Shown one piece after another: positions 15,676 to 21,480 of a stretch of 21,480 nucleotides of DNA. Numbering within the stretch: position 1 is the stretch's first letter; each line of letters starts with the position of its first letter. Source of the stretch: AC-32 sp035624425 (GTDB taxonomy: Bacteria > Actinomycetota > Thermoleophilia > Gaiellales > Gaiellaceae); NCBI GenBank assembly GCA_035624425.1, contig DASPRN010000100.1, positions 1-21,480 of the forward strand, read 5' to 3'. A program made the position numbers and the translations under genes. The notes under the pieces were generated by a model. The model did no database searches. It was not told the origin of the DNA and saw only the letters and a program-made list of their open reading frames with translations.

Positions 15676-17927
15676 TCCGGACCGAGAAGGAAGTCGAAGG
15701 CACGTACACCGAGCAGTGGGTCGTCGTCGAGGGCGAGGACGAGGCACTCGACCAGTGGCCGCAGGGCCCGCGCACCGTCGTCGGCACGCCGGCGCGCCGC
15801 CAGGACGGCCACCAGCGGGCGCGCGGCGAGGCTCAATACACCGCCGACGTCCAGCTCCCGGGGACGCTCCACGCAGCCGTCCTGCGCAGCCCCTTTGCAC
15901 ACGCGCGCGCGAGCGTCGACCTGAGCCGGGCGCGGGCGGCGGGCTGGGTGCGCGGCGCGATCGGACCGGGCGACTGCCACGTCCTCCAGGATGAGCCGAG
16001 CTTCCACGGCGCGCCCGTCGCGGCGGTGGCGGCGGACAGCCGGCGCGAGGCACATGCCGCGCTCGAGCTGATCGACGTCGAGTGGGAGGAGCTCGAACCG
16101 CTGCTCGATCCCGAGGAGGCGGCCAGGCGCGAGTCGCTCGTCGACGAGACGAGGCACTACTCGCGCGGTGACGTCGACGCGGGCTTCGCCGAGGCCGATG
16201 TGATCGTCGAGGGCGAGTTCCGCACGCAGGTCGTCCTCCACAACGCGCTCGAGACCCACCAGGCGGTCTGCCGCTGGGAAGGCGAGACGCTCGAGGTCTA
16301 CATCTCGACCCAGTTCATCTGGGGCGTGCGCGACTCGATCTCGAACCAGCTCGGGCTGCCGCCCGACCGCGTGCGCGTGGTCTGCAACTACATGGGCGGC
16401 GGCTTCGGCGCCAAGAACAGCCCGGGCGACCACACGTACATCGCGATCGCCCTGGCCGGCCAGACCGGGCGGCCGGTGCACTGCGCGCTCACGCGCCGCG
16501 AGGAGAACCTCGCCGCCGGCAACCGCAACGCGACGATCCAGCGGCTCCGCGCCGGCGCCCGCTCGGACGGGACGCTGGTCGCGCTCGACGGCGAGTACGT
16601 GAACGCGATCGGCTGGGCCGGCTTCAACGCCCCGACCTTCGGGCCGATGGAGATGCTGTACGCCTGCGAGAACGTCCGCACCGTCACCTACGGCGCCAAG
16701 CTGAACCTGCCGCCGAATGCGGCCTTCCGCGCGCCGGGGTTCGTCGAGGGCACCTTCGGGCTCGAGTGCCTGCTGGACGAGCTGGCGGGCCGGCTCGAGC
16801 TCGATCCGCTCGAGCTGCGCCGCCGCAACCACGCCGACAAGGACCTCGTGGACGACCGGCCGTTCTCGTCGAAGAACCTGCTCGTGTGCTACGAGCGCGC
16901 CGAGCCGCACTGGGCCCGGCGCGACGAGGTCCGCGCCCGTTCGGAGGGGCCCTGGCGGCGCGGTGTGGGCCTGGCGAGCCAGATCTGGTACGGCGGCGGC
17001 GGCCCGCCTTCCTACGCCTGGGTCCGGGTCGGCGCCGACGCCCGGGCGACGGTGGTCACGGCGATGCAGGACATCGGCACGGGCACGCGCACGGCGATGG
17101 CGCAGATCGCAGCCGAGGAGCTGGGCCTACCGCTCGACCGCGTCCGCTGTGAGCTCGGCGACTCGGCCCGCGGGCCGTACGCGTCGATCTCGGCCGGCTC
17201 GTCGACCACGCCGTCGATGGGCCCGGCCGTGCGGGCGGCCGCGGCCGACGCGGCGCGACAGCTGCTCGAGATCGCGGCGCAGCGCTTCCAGGTCGAGGAG
17301 CGCGCCCTCTCGCTCCGCGGCGGCCTGATCGTCTCGGCTGACGGCGGCTCCTGGCCGCTGGAGGAGATCACCGGCCTGCTCGATGACGCGCAGATCCTCG
17401 GCAAGGGCGCCCGCGGTCCGAACCCGGCCGGAATGCGCGTGCTGACCTTCGGGATTCAGGTCGCCGAGGTTGCGGTCGACGTCGAGACCGGCGAGGTGAA
17501 GGTCGAGCGCATCGCGGCGATCCACGACGTCGGCCGCGTGATCAACCCGCTCGGGGCCCGCAGCCAGGTCGAGGGCGGGATCATCCAGGGCATCGGGCAC
17601 ACGCTCTCGGAGGCGCGGCTCGTCGACCCCGCGACCGGCCGGGTGCTGACGCAGACGCTCGACGCGTACAAGCTGCCGACGATCGCCGACGTGCCGGAGA
17701 TCGTCACCGAGCTGCTGGACATTCCGGACGAGCAGCTGACGAACCTCGGCTCCAAGGGCCTCGGCGAGCCGCCGATCGTGCCGACGGCCGCGGCGATCGT
17801 CAACGCGATCCGCGACGCGACCGGCGCGGAGGTACACGAGCTGCCGGTGAGCCGCGAGACGATGCTGCGCGCCCTCGCCGAGGCGCGGGAGCGGGAGGCA
17901 GCGCGTGGAGCTCCGGCAGCCGTCTAG
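15663..17927 (+). CDS. Molybdenum hydroxylase large (Mo-cofactor) subunit
   Basis: A 754-residue catalytic subunit of the xanthine dehydrogenase/aldehyde oxidase family, binding the molybdopterin cofactor. Visible motifs: YMGGGFGAKN at 243-252, PPNAAFRAPG at 350-359, the cofactor-contact stretch QDIGTGTRTAMAQIAAEELGLP at 469-490, the SAGSSTTPSMG loop at 510-520, and the catalytic glutamate Glu702 in SKGLGEPPIVPT. The AYRCSFR-type active loop of form-I CO dehydrogenase is absent, so it is not CoxL. It oxidises an aldehyde or hydroxylates a heterocycle. The substrate is not evident. GTG 15663 has GAGGAGG ten bases upstream and begins just before the family N-terminus; the frame from 15348 is a shadow of the 2Fe-2S gene. 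The first 35 residues are an acidic extension. Confidence 0.95.
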   Translation: MARLIRTEKEVEGTYTEQWVVVEGEDEALDQWPQGPRTVVGTPARRQDGHQRARGEAQYTADVQLPGTLHAAVLRSPFAHARASVDLSRARAAGWVRGAIGPGDCHVLQDEPSFHGAPVAAVAADSRREAHAALELIDVEWEELEPLLDPEEAARRESLVDETRHYSRGDVDAGFAEADVIVEGEFRTQVVLHNALETHQAVCRWEGETLEVYISTQFIWGVRDSISNQLGLPPDRVRVVCNYMGGGFGAKNSPGDHTYIAIALAGQTGRPVHCALTRREENLAAGNRNATIQRLRAGARSDGTLVALDGEYVNAIGWAGFNAPTFGPMEMLYACENVRTVTYGAKLNLPPNAAFRAPGFVEGTFGLECLLDELAGRLELDPLELRRRNHADKDLVDDRPFSSKNLLVCYERAEPHWARRDEVRARSEGPWRRGVGLASQIWYGGGGPPSYAWVRVGADARATVVTAMQDIGTGTRTAMAQIAAEELGLPLDRVRCELGDSARGPYASISAGSSTTPSMGPAVRAAAADAARQLLEIAAQRFQVEERALSLRGGLIVSADGGSWPLEEITGLLDDAQILGKGARGPNPAGMRVLTFGIQVAEVAVDVETGEVKVERIAAIHDVGRVINPLGARSQVEGGIIQGIGHTLSEARLVDPATGRVLTQTLDAYKLPTIADVPEIVTELLDIPDEQLTNLGSKGLGEPPIVPTAAAIVNAIRDATGAEVHELPVSRETMLRALAEAREREAARGAPAAV

Positions 17928-18741
17928 CCTCGCCGAGCTCGACGGAGCAAGTAACACTGTGTTACTTGCAGGCGGGACCGACCTCGTCCCGTTGTTGAGA
18001 GACGGGCTCGTCGAGGCGGAGACGCTCGTCGACGTGCGCGGGGTGGTGCCGCGCGGTGTGCATCAACGCGGTAGCGGAATCGGGGCCGGGACGACACTCG
18101 CCGAGCTGGAGGCGGACCCGGAGATCCCGCAGGCGCTGCGCGAGGCCTGCACACTGTCCGCCTCGCCGCAGCTGCGCTCGATGAGCACGATCGGCGGCAA
18201 CCTCCTCCAGGCGACGCGCTGCTGGTACTGGCGGCTCAAGTACCCGTGCTTCCTGCACGGCGGCTCGACCTGCCACGCGCGCCAGGGCGCGCACCGCGAG
18301 CACGCGATCTTCGGCAACGAGCGCTGCGCGTCAGCCCACCCGTCCGACCCGGCGGCCGCCCTGCTCGCTCTCGGCACGACGCTGCGAACCGACCGGCGCG
18401 AGCTCGAGCTGGCCGACCTCTACCGCCTGCCCACCGAGGACGACCGCGACGTGACCGCGCTCGAACCGGGCGAGCTGATCCTCGAGCTCGAGGTCCCGCG
18501 GCCGGACGCGAGCACCTACCTGAAGGCGATGGACCGCACGCGCTTCAGCTTCGCGCTCGTCGGCGTGGCGGCCGCCCGCTTCGGCTCCGAGACGCGGCTG
18601 GCGCTCGCCGGCGTGGCGCCGGTCCCGTGGCGGCTCGAGTCGCCCGGCGATCTCGACCGCGCCACACCGCTGCCGGGGACCGCGTACAAGGTCGACCTCG
18701 CCCGGGCGCTCGTACGCCGCGCCCTCGACGCCGTCAAGTGA
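17905..18741 (+). CDS. Molybdenum hydroxylase FAD subunit with putative 4Fe-4S loop
   Basis: A 278-residue FAD-binding medium subunit. FAD motifs are LLAGGTDLVPLLRD at 20-33 and the SMSTIGGNLLQATR region at 92-105. After this comes an inserted loop with four cysteines, Cys106 (RCWYWR), Cys115 (YPCFLHG), Cys123 (STCHAR) and Cys141 (ERCASAHPSD). This resembles the loops that hold an extra [4Fe-4S] cluster in 4-hydroxybenzoyl-CoA reductase and E. coli PaoB (YagS). The C-terminal CO-dehydrogenase flavoprotein domain is short. The GTG start has GGGAGG six bases upstream and overlaps the Mo subunit end by 23 bases. Codons 15-22 hold a 23-base AT-rich palindrome with the rare TTA at codon 20. Confidence 0.93.
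   Translation: MELRQPSSLAELDGASNTVLLAGGTDLVPLLRDGLVEAETLVDVRGVVPRGVHQRGSGIGAGTTLAELEADPEIPQALREACTLSASPQLRSMSTIGGNLLQATRCWYWRLKYPCFLHGGSTCHARQGAHREHAIFGNERCASAHPSDPAAALLALGTTLRTDRRELELADLYRLPTEDDRDVTALEPGELILELEVPRPDASTYLKAMDRTRFSFALVGVAAARFGSETRLALAGVAPVPWRLESPGDLDRATPLPGTAYKVDLARALVRRALDAVK
17947..17969. repeat. Palindromic element, copy 2, inside the FAD-subunit gene
   Basis: A perfect palindrome of two 11-base arms, GCAAGTAACAC and GTGTTACTTGC, around a central T. It lies wholly in coding sequence 42 bases after the start, reading A-S-N-T-V-L-L-A through codons such as AGT, ACT, TTA and CTT that are very unusual in this GC-rich gene. Fourteen bases are identical to the copy at 10951-10973. 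It looks like a protein-binding site kept despite the coding constraint. Confidence 0.85.
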
Positions 18742-19268
18742 TCACTGCGGTGGTGCTGGCGGCGGGAGCCTCCAGCCGCTTCGGCTCGCCAAAGCAGGAG
18801 CTGCTGCTGGAGCCGGTGCTCGAGCGTGTCCGGCGGAGCTCGGTGGACGACGTGCTCGTCGTGCTCGGCGCGCACGAGCTGGAGTCGAGTGCCCGCACCG
18901 TCATCTGCCCCGAGTGGGAGCGGGGCCCCGGCGCCTCACTGCGCTGTGGGCTCGCCGCCCTGCCGGAGGACACCGAGGCGGCGGTGGTCGTGCTCGGCGA
19001 CGGGCCCGGGCTCGCGCCCGAGGCGATCGACCGCGTGCTCGCCGCGTGGCGCGAGGGCCAGGCGCCGGTCGTGGCCGCGACCTACGGCGGCGTCCGCCTG
19101 CACCCGGTGCTGCTCGCACGCTCCGTCTGGCAGGAGATCCCCGAGGACGGCGCGAAGGGAATGGGCGCCGTCCTCGTCCCCTGCGACGATTTGCAGCCTC
19201 CAGGAGACGTCGATTTCGCCGATGAACTGCCGGAAGGCCTGAAACCGTGGAGCTCGCCCGACCCCTAG
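18738..19268 (+). CDS. MobA/MocA-like nucleotidyltransferase
   Basis: A 176-residue NTP-transferase, shorter than the usual 190-200 because the stretch after the first motif is compact. It has the nucleotide-binding LAAGASSRFGSPKQ at 7-20, GPGASLRCGLAAL at 63-75 (compare the SLRxGL of MocA), the metal-binding GDGPGL at 87-92 where MocA has GDMP, and GVRLHPVLLARSVWQEI at 118-134. MocA attaches CMP to molybdopterin to make the cytosine-dinucleotide form used by this enzyme family, so by context it likely matures the Mo subunit of this operon. The reaction is inferred, not shown. The GTG start overlaps the FAD-subunit stop as GTGA. Its 3' end overlaps the next gene by 22 bases. No XdhC-like insertion chaperone is seen in the window. 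Confidence 0.82.
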   Translation: MITAVVLAAGASSRFGSPKQELLLEPVLERVRRSSVDDVLVVLGAHELESSARTVICPEWERGPGASLRCGLAALPEDTEAAVVVLGDGPGLAPEAIDRVLAAWREGQAPVVAATYGGVRLHPVLLARSVWQEIPEDGAKGMGAVLVPCDDLQPPGDVDFADELPEGLKPWSSPDP

Positions 19269-19936
19269 CCGCCGCCCCGCCCGAGCAGCGCTCGAGCCTG
19301 GCCGCGCTGCGGCTGCAGCGCAAGCTCACCGTCGAGGAGGCCGCGAAGCGCGCCGCGCTCTGGCCCGACCAGGTCGAGTGGCTCGAAGAGAACCGCCTCT
19401 ACCGCTTCCCGAGCAGCAACGCCGCCGTGCTGGCGCTGCTCCGCTACGCCACCTCGCTCGGGATCGACCACCGCGAGGCGCGCCGGCTCTCGGGCCTGCC
19501 CGTCGAGCCTCCTCCCCGGCGCCCGATCGGCCGCTGGATCGCCGGCGGCGGGGCGGTCGTGCTGCTGGGCGTCCTGGCGACGGCGCTCTTCCTCGCCTTC
19601 GGACGCGGGAGCGGCTCCGCGTTCGCCGGGCGGTCGGCTGCATCCCTGCCGCCTCCCTGGAAGTTCACGGTCGATGTGCTGAACGGGGACGGCGACATCA
19701 ACTACACCCGCCGCCTGGCCGACCGCGTCGGCTCGTTCGGCTACCGCCTCGGACACGTGACGAAGGCGAACCGCTTCGGCTACAAGCAGACGGTCGTCTA
19801 CTTCGAGCGGGGAGGCCAGGCCGCTGCGCGCCGGCTCGCGTCGCAGCTCGGCTGCGGGACCGTCAGCCCGCTCCCGGGCGGCACGAACGCACGCCGGCTG
19901 GTCGTGATCGCCGGCCCGGCCAGCGCTACCTGCTAG
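19247..19936 (+). CDS. Membrane protein with RodZ-like HTH and LytR_C domains
   Basis: A 229-residue protein with three parts. Residues about 15-85 form a helix-turn-helix of the RodZ/Xre type (SSLAALRLQRKLTVEEAAKR, then LWPDQVEWLEENRLYRFPS). Residues 96-118 are one membrane segment (RWIAGGGAVVLLGVLATALFLAF). Residues about 136-229 are a LytR_C-like domain (FTVDVLNGDGDINYTRRLADRVGSFGYRL... QTVVYFERGG). The HTH side should be cytoplasmic and the LytR_C side outside, as in cell-envelope proteins. GTG 19247 has GGAAGG nine bases upstream and overlaps the nucleotidyltransferase end. A link to molybdenum enzymes is not evident; it may simply be co-transcribed. Its TAG stop shares CTAG with the stop of the convergent rsrA. 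Two cysteines occur near the C-terminus, Cys203 and Cys229. Confidence 0.8.
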   Translation: MELARPLAAAPPEQRSSLAALRLQRKLTVEEAAKRAALWPDQVEWLEENRLYRFPSSNAAVLALLRYATSLGIDHREARRLSGLPVEPPPRRPIGRWIAGGGAVVLLGVLATALFLAFGRGSGSAFAGRSAASLPPPWKFTVDVLNGDGDINYTRRLADRVGSFGYRLGHVTKANRFGYKQTVVYFERGGQAAARRLASQLGCGTVSPLPGGTNARRLVVIAGPASATC

Positions 19937-20178
19937 AGAAGCGGCGTGCGCAGAGCGGAGAGCTTCTGCTTCAGGTCAGGAGTCATCTCCTCCACGACCG
20001 CCTGGCGCACGAATCGCCGCAGGTCGACCTCGAACCGGTAGCGCTTGCGGCAGTAGCTGCAGCCGTCCAGATGCTTCTCGGCCTCGATGCGCTCCTCGTC
20101 GCTCAGGTCGCGGTCGAGGTACGGCTGCAGCATCTCCTCGCACTTGGCGCACGGATCCGGTTCGAAGCTCAGTGCCAT
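19933..20178 (-). CDS. rsrA: RsrA-like zinc anti-sigma factor
   Basis: An 81-residue cytoplasmic anti-sigma factor of the ZAS family. It has HLDGCSYCRKRY at 36-47, the H-x3-C-x2-C zinc motif (His36, Cys40, Cys43), and an N-terminal Cys10 (with Cys13) at the position of the zinc-ligand and redox-sensing Cys11 of Streptomyces RsrA. The small size, the acidic LSDEERIEAEKH stretch and the basic C-terminus (ADLR-like DLKQKLSALR) also fit RsrA. It should bind SigR when reduced and release it when thiol stress makes a disulfide. The ATG is at 20178, sharing a base with the stop of sigR (TGATG), so the pair is coupled. The longer frame to 20541 is a shadow of sigR. Confidence 0.92.
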   Translation of the reverse strand: MALSFEPDPCAKCEEMLQPYLDRDLSDEERIEAEKHLDGCSYCRKRYRFEVDLRRFVRQAVVEEMTPDLKQKLSALRTPLL

Positions 20179-20762
20179 CACGCGCTGTTCCCGACGGCTC
20201 GCTCCGCGAGCTCTCGTTTCAGGATACGCCGCCCGCGGTGCAGCCGCGACATGACGGTCCCGATCGGGATGTCGAGGATCTGCGCCGCGTCCGCGTAGCT
20301 GAAGTCGCCCAGGTCGACCAGGACGAGGACATCGCGGAAGTCGTGCGGCACGGCCGACAGCGCCCCGACCGCGTCGTCCTGCGAGAGCCGGTCGTCGACG
20401 CGCTCCTCGGCCGAGTCGCCGACCTCCTCGAGCCGGTTGTAGAGGAAGTAGTCGCCTTCCTCCATCGGCCGCAGGTCGGGCGTGCGCTGCTGCCGGCGTC
20501 CGCGGTCGATGTTCAGGTTGGTGAGGATGCGCAGGAGCCACGCGCGCAGGTTCGTGCCCGGCGTGTAGGAGCGCCAGGCCCGAAACGCACGTGCATAGGT
20601 CTCCTGCATCAAGTCCTCCGCCTCTTCGCGGGTGGACACGAGCCTCCTTGCGACCCGGTAGACCTGGTCTGCGAGCTCGAGCGCCTCCTCCTCGAAGCGA
20701 ACGCGGTCGCGGGCCTCCTCGGCCAGCTTCCGCGGCTCCGCTTCGGGTGTGGTCTCGCTCAT
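20178..20762 (-). CDS. sigR: ECF RNA polymerase sigma factor, SigR type
   Basis: A 194-residue ECF sigma factor. Region 2 spans about 22-95, with VRFEEEALELADQVYRVARR, EEAEDLMQETYARAFRAW (46-63) and GTNLRAWLLRILTN (69-82). Region 4 spans about 130-185, ending in ILDIPIGTVMSRLHRGRRIL (162-181). These stretches closely resemble Streptomyces SigR, which controls the thiol-oxidative stress response, and the next gene is an RsrA-like anti-sigma. I start at ATG 20762 because TAGGGT lies seven bases upstream and residues before it look non-coding. The linker between regions 2 and 4 (about 96-129) is acidic, as in SigR. No GGAAT-N-GTT promoter typical of SigR autoregulation was found upstream, so control may differ. 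Confidence 0.94.
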   Translation of the reverse strand: MSETTPEAEPRKLAEEARDRVRFEEEALELADQVYRVARRLVSTREEAEDLMQETYARAFRAWRSYTPGTNLRAWLLRILTNLNIDRGRRQQRTPDLRPMEEGDYFLYNRLEEVGDSAEERVDDRLSQDDAVGALSAVPHDFRDVLVLVDLGDFSYADAAQILDIPIGTVMSRLHRGRRILKRELAERAVGNSA

Positions 20763-20769
20763 CGCGGCC

Positions 20770-20775
20770 ACCCTA
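20770..20775 (-). promoter_or_regulatory. Candidate -10 box (TAGGGT) for leaderless sigR
   Basis: On the minus strand TAGGGT is followed after seven bases (GGCCGCG) by the sigR ATG at 20762. No Shine-Dalgarno sequence is seen. This is one of the clearest members of the TAGnnT set. Confidence 0.5.
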
Positions 20776-20830
20776 GCAACTGCCGGTTTTCAAGCTGGAA
20801 CGAGCATCCATGCGGGTTCATTCCCGATCG

Positions 20831-20847
20831 GCCGGCGGCGAGCCGGC
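20831..20847 (-). terminator. GC-rich hairpin after the HMA gene, possible U-less terminator
   Basis: GCCGGC-GGCGA-GCCGGC gives a six-pair stem with a five-base loop, starting four bases after the HMA stop codon on the minus strand. There is no T-tract, as is common in GC-rich actinobacteria. It could separate the ligase-HMA unit from sigR-rsrA. Confidence 0.35.
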
Positions 20848-20850
20848 GCG

Positions 20851-21066
20851 CTAGAACTGCTCGACCGGATGGAAACCGGCGCGCGTGAGCGTCGCGACGA
20901 TCGCCTCGCGGTCGGTGCGCTCGTCGTCCCAGGAGAGCTGAACCTGGCCGACCAGGTTGGCGATCGCCTGCTCGATGCCCTCGTGGCCACGCAGGGCGCC
21001 GGCCAGCCGGCCGATGCACCGCTCGCAGCGGATCCCGCTGACCTGGATCGTCTCCGCCTGGATCAC
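20851..21066 (-). CDS. Heavy-metal-associated (HMA) domain protein, CopZ-like
   Basis: A 71-residue single HMA domain with the metal-binding GIRCERC motif (Cys14 and Cys17) in the first loop, then the helix LAGALRGHEGIEQAIANL and the strand QVQLSWDDER, ending at the usual length for a CopZ-type copper chaperone. In place of the common GMxCxxC it has GIRCERC. Such proteins carry Cu(I) or Zn(II) in the cytoplasm; the metal is not known here and no copper ATPase is in the window. The GTG start at 21066 overlaps the stop of the upstream carboxylate-amine ligase as GTGA. A TAGGAT box within the ligase end may also give it a leaderless transcript of its own. The frame starting at 21159 is antisense-like padding. 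Confidence 0.85.
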   Translation of the reverse strand: MIQAETIQVSGIRCERCIGRLAGALRGHEGIEQAIANLVGQVQLSWDDERTDREAIVATLTRAGFHPVEQF

Positions 21067-21480
21067 CCGGCCGATCCTAGCGTCCGGACCGCGACGTCCG
21101 CGACGACGGCTTCGGGGCTCTCCGCACGCCCGACCTCGAGCTGGCGGTCGCCCTCGCACGCGGCCGGGTCGATCCGCGCGAGCAGCTCGATGCTGCCGAG
21201 CTCGCGCGCGGCGGGCTCGACCAGCTCGAGCAACTCGGCCCCGAGCTCGGAGGCCCGGACGAGGCGCTCGCCGTCGGGATGGATCAGCTCGGCCCGTGGG
21301 CCGAAGCGCAGCGCAGCCCAGCGGTTCTGCGCGTAGTCGCCGCGGTCGTACGGGCCCGCCGAAGGTTGCTCGAGCACGGTGCGGCAGAGCGCCTGCAGCA
21401 GCGCGGCCAAGGCGCCGGTCAGCGCGATGTCCGTCGGCTGGTCGGGCGCGCGCACCTCGAGCGTCCCGAAAAGCGGGTGC
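21063..21480 (-). CDS. Carboxylate-amine ligase (GCS2/YbdK family), C-terminal part
   Basis: The C-terminal 138 or so residues of a gene cut by the window's right edge; its start is outside. The frame is open from 21480 and begins HPLFGTLEVRAPDQPTD, matching the family's conserved TLEVRxxD motif, followed by ALTGALAALLQALCRTVL and QNRWAALRFGPRAELIHPDG. GCS2-family enzymes join an amino acid to a carboxylate with ATP, classically glutamate with cysteine, and E. coli YbdK has weak glutamate-cysteine ligase activity. Nearness to a SigR/RsrA thiol-stress pair and a cysteine-based HMA protein is suggestive of thiol metabolism, but that is inference. Its stop overlaps the HMA start. The next-to-last codons include CTA, a rare leucine codon here, within the TAGGAT box. 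Confidence 0.85.
   Translation of the reverse strand, partial: HPLFGTLEVRAPDQPTDIALTGALAALLQALCRTVLEQPSAGPYDRGDYAQNRWAALRFGPRAELIHPDGERLVRASELGAELLELVEPAARELGSIELLARIDPAACEGDRQLEVGRAESPEAVVADVAVRTLGSAG
21074..21079 (-). promoter_or_regulatory. Candidate internal -10 box (TAGGAT) before the HMA gene
   Basis: On the minus strand TAGGAT is followed after seven bases (CGGCCGG) by the HMA GTG at 21066. It lies inside the last codons of the ligase gene, where it forces a CTA leucine codon. Form and spacing equal the boxes before sigR and the PLP-enzyme gene. Confidence 0.4.

Noticed and set aside
14079..16910. A 943-codon open frame on the minus strand
   Set aside because: It is the antisense of the amidohydrolase, 2Fe-2S and Mo-subunit genes. 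Its product is Arg/Val/Glu-rich low-complexity sequence with no domain. Long antisense frames are usual in GC-rich genes.
15663..18741. Carbon monoxide dehydrogenase (CoxMSL) identity for the molybdenum enzyme
   Set aside because: Gene order is S-L-M and the large subunit lacks the AYRCSFR active-site loop of form-I CO dehydrogenase; it has PPNAAFRAPG instead.

Overview
The window is about 21.5 kb of very GC-rich DNA, almost entirely coding, with strongly G/C-biased third codon positions and many GTG starts. The gene content suggests a high-GC actinobacterium: a SigR/RsrA-type sigma and zinc anti-sigma pair, an NADH/glutamine-type NAD synthetase, and several GTGA/ATGA start-stop overlaps. My best guess is a deep-branching class such as Thermoleophilia, but that is inference from overall feel, not from a marker gene. 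No rRNA, tRNA, CRISPR array, prophage or insertion sequence was seen. The longest gap between genes is 89 bases, so no stretch over 300 bases lacks a gene.

Layout: (1) 4-2482, plus strand: a short-chain dehydrogenase and glutamine-dependent NAD+ synthetase (nadE). (2) 2479-7104, minus strand: an ABC exporter pair (ATPase then a large FtsX/MacB-type permease), a 60-residue cysteine-containing protein, and a single-chain Mug-type uracil/thymine DNA glycosylase fused to a Nudix hydrolase. (3) 7194-8354, plus: a PLP enzyme of the cysteine-desulfurase fold that lacks the usual catalytic cysteine. (4) 8374-9231, minus: a GlmS-like double-SIS protein without a glutaminase domain. (5) 9298-10955, plus: a hotdog thioesterase coupled to an M16 zinc peptidase. 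(6) 10974-14059, minus: an M24 Xaa-Pro-type peptidase coupled to acetyl-CoA synthetase. (7) 14094-19936, plus: a tightly overlapping operon of an amidohydrolase, the three subunits of a molybdenum hydroxylase (2Fe-2S, Mo, FAD), a MobA/MocA-like nucleotidyltransferase that probably matures the Mo cofactor, and a membrane protein with an HTH domain and a LytR_C domain. (8) 19933-21480, minus: a carboxylate-amine ligase (GCS2, cut by the window edge), a small metal-binding HMA protein, then sigR and rsrA.

Three signals cut across the genes. First, nearly every gene that heads a transcription unit has a TAGnnT box 6-9 bases (TACGAT: 10 bases) before its GTG or ATG and no Shine-Dalgarno sequence, which points to widespread leaderless transcription. 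Second, an AT-rich palindrome with the core AACAC-T-GTGTT occurs twice, once filling the 18-base gap between two convergent genes and once inside the FAD-subunit coding sequence, where it forces a TTA codon. This is the best candidate here for something not described before. Third, two convergent gene pairs end on the same CTAG tetranucleotide, so that each strand reads its TAG stop from the same four bases.
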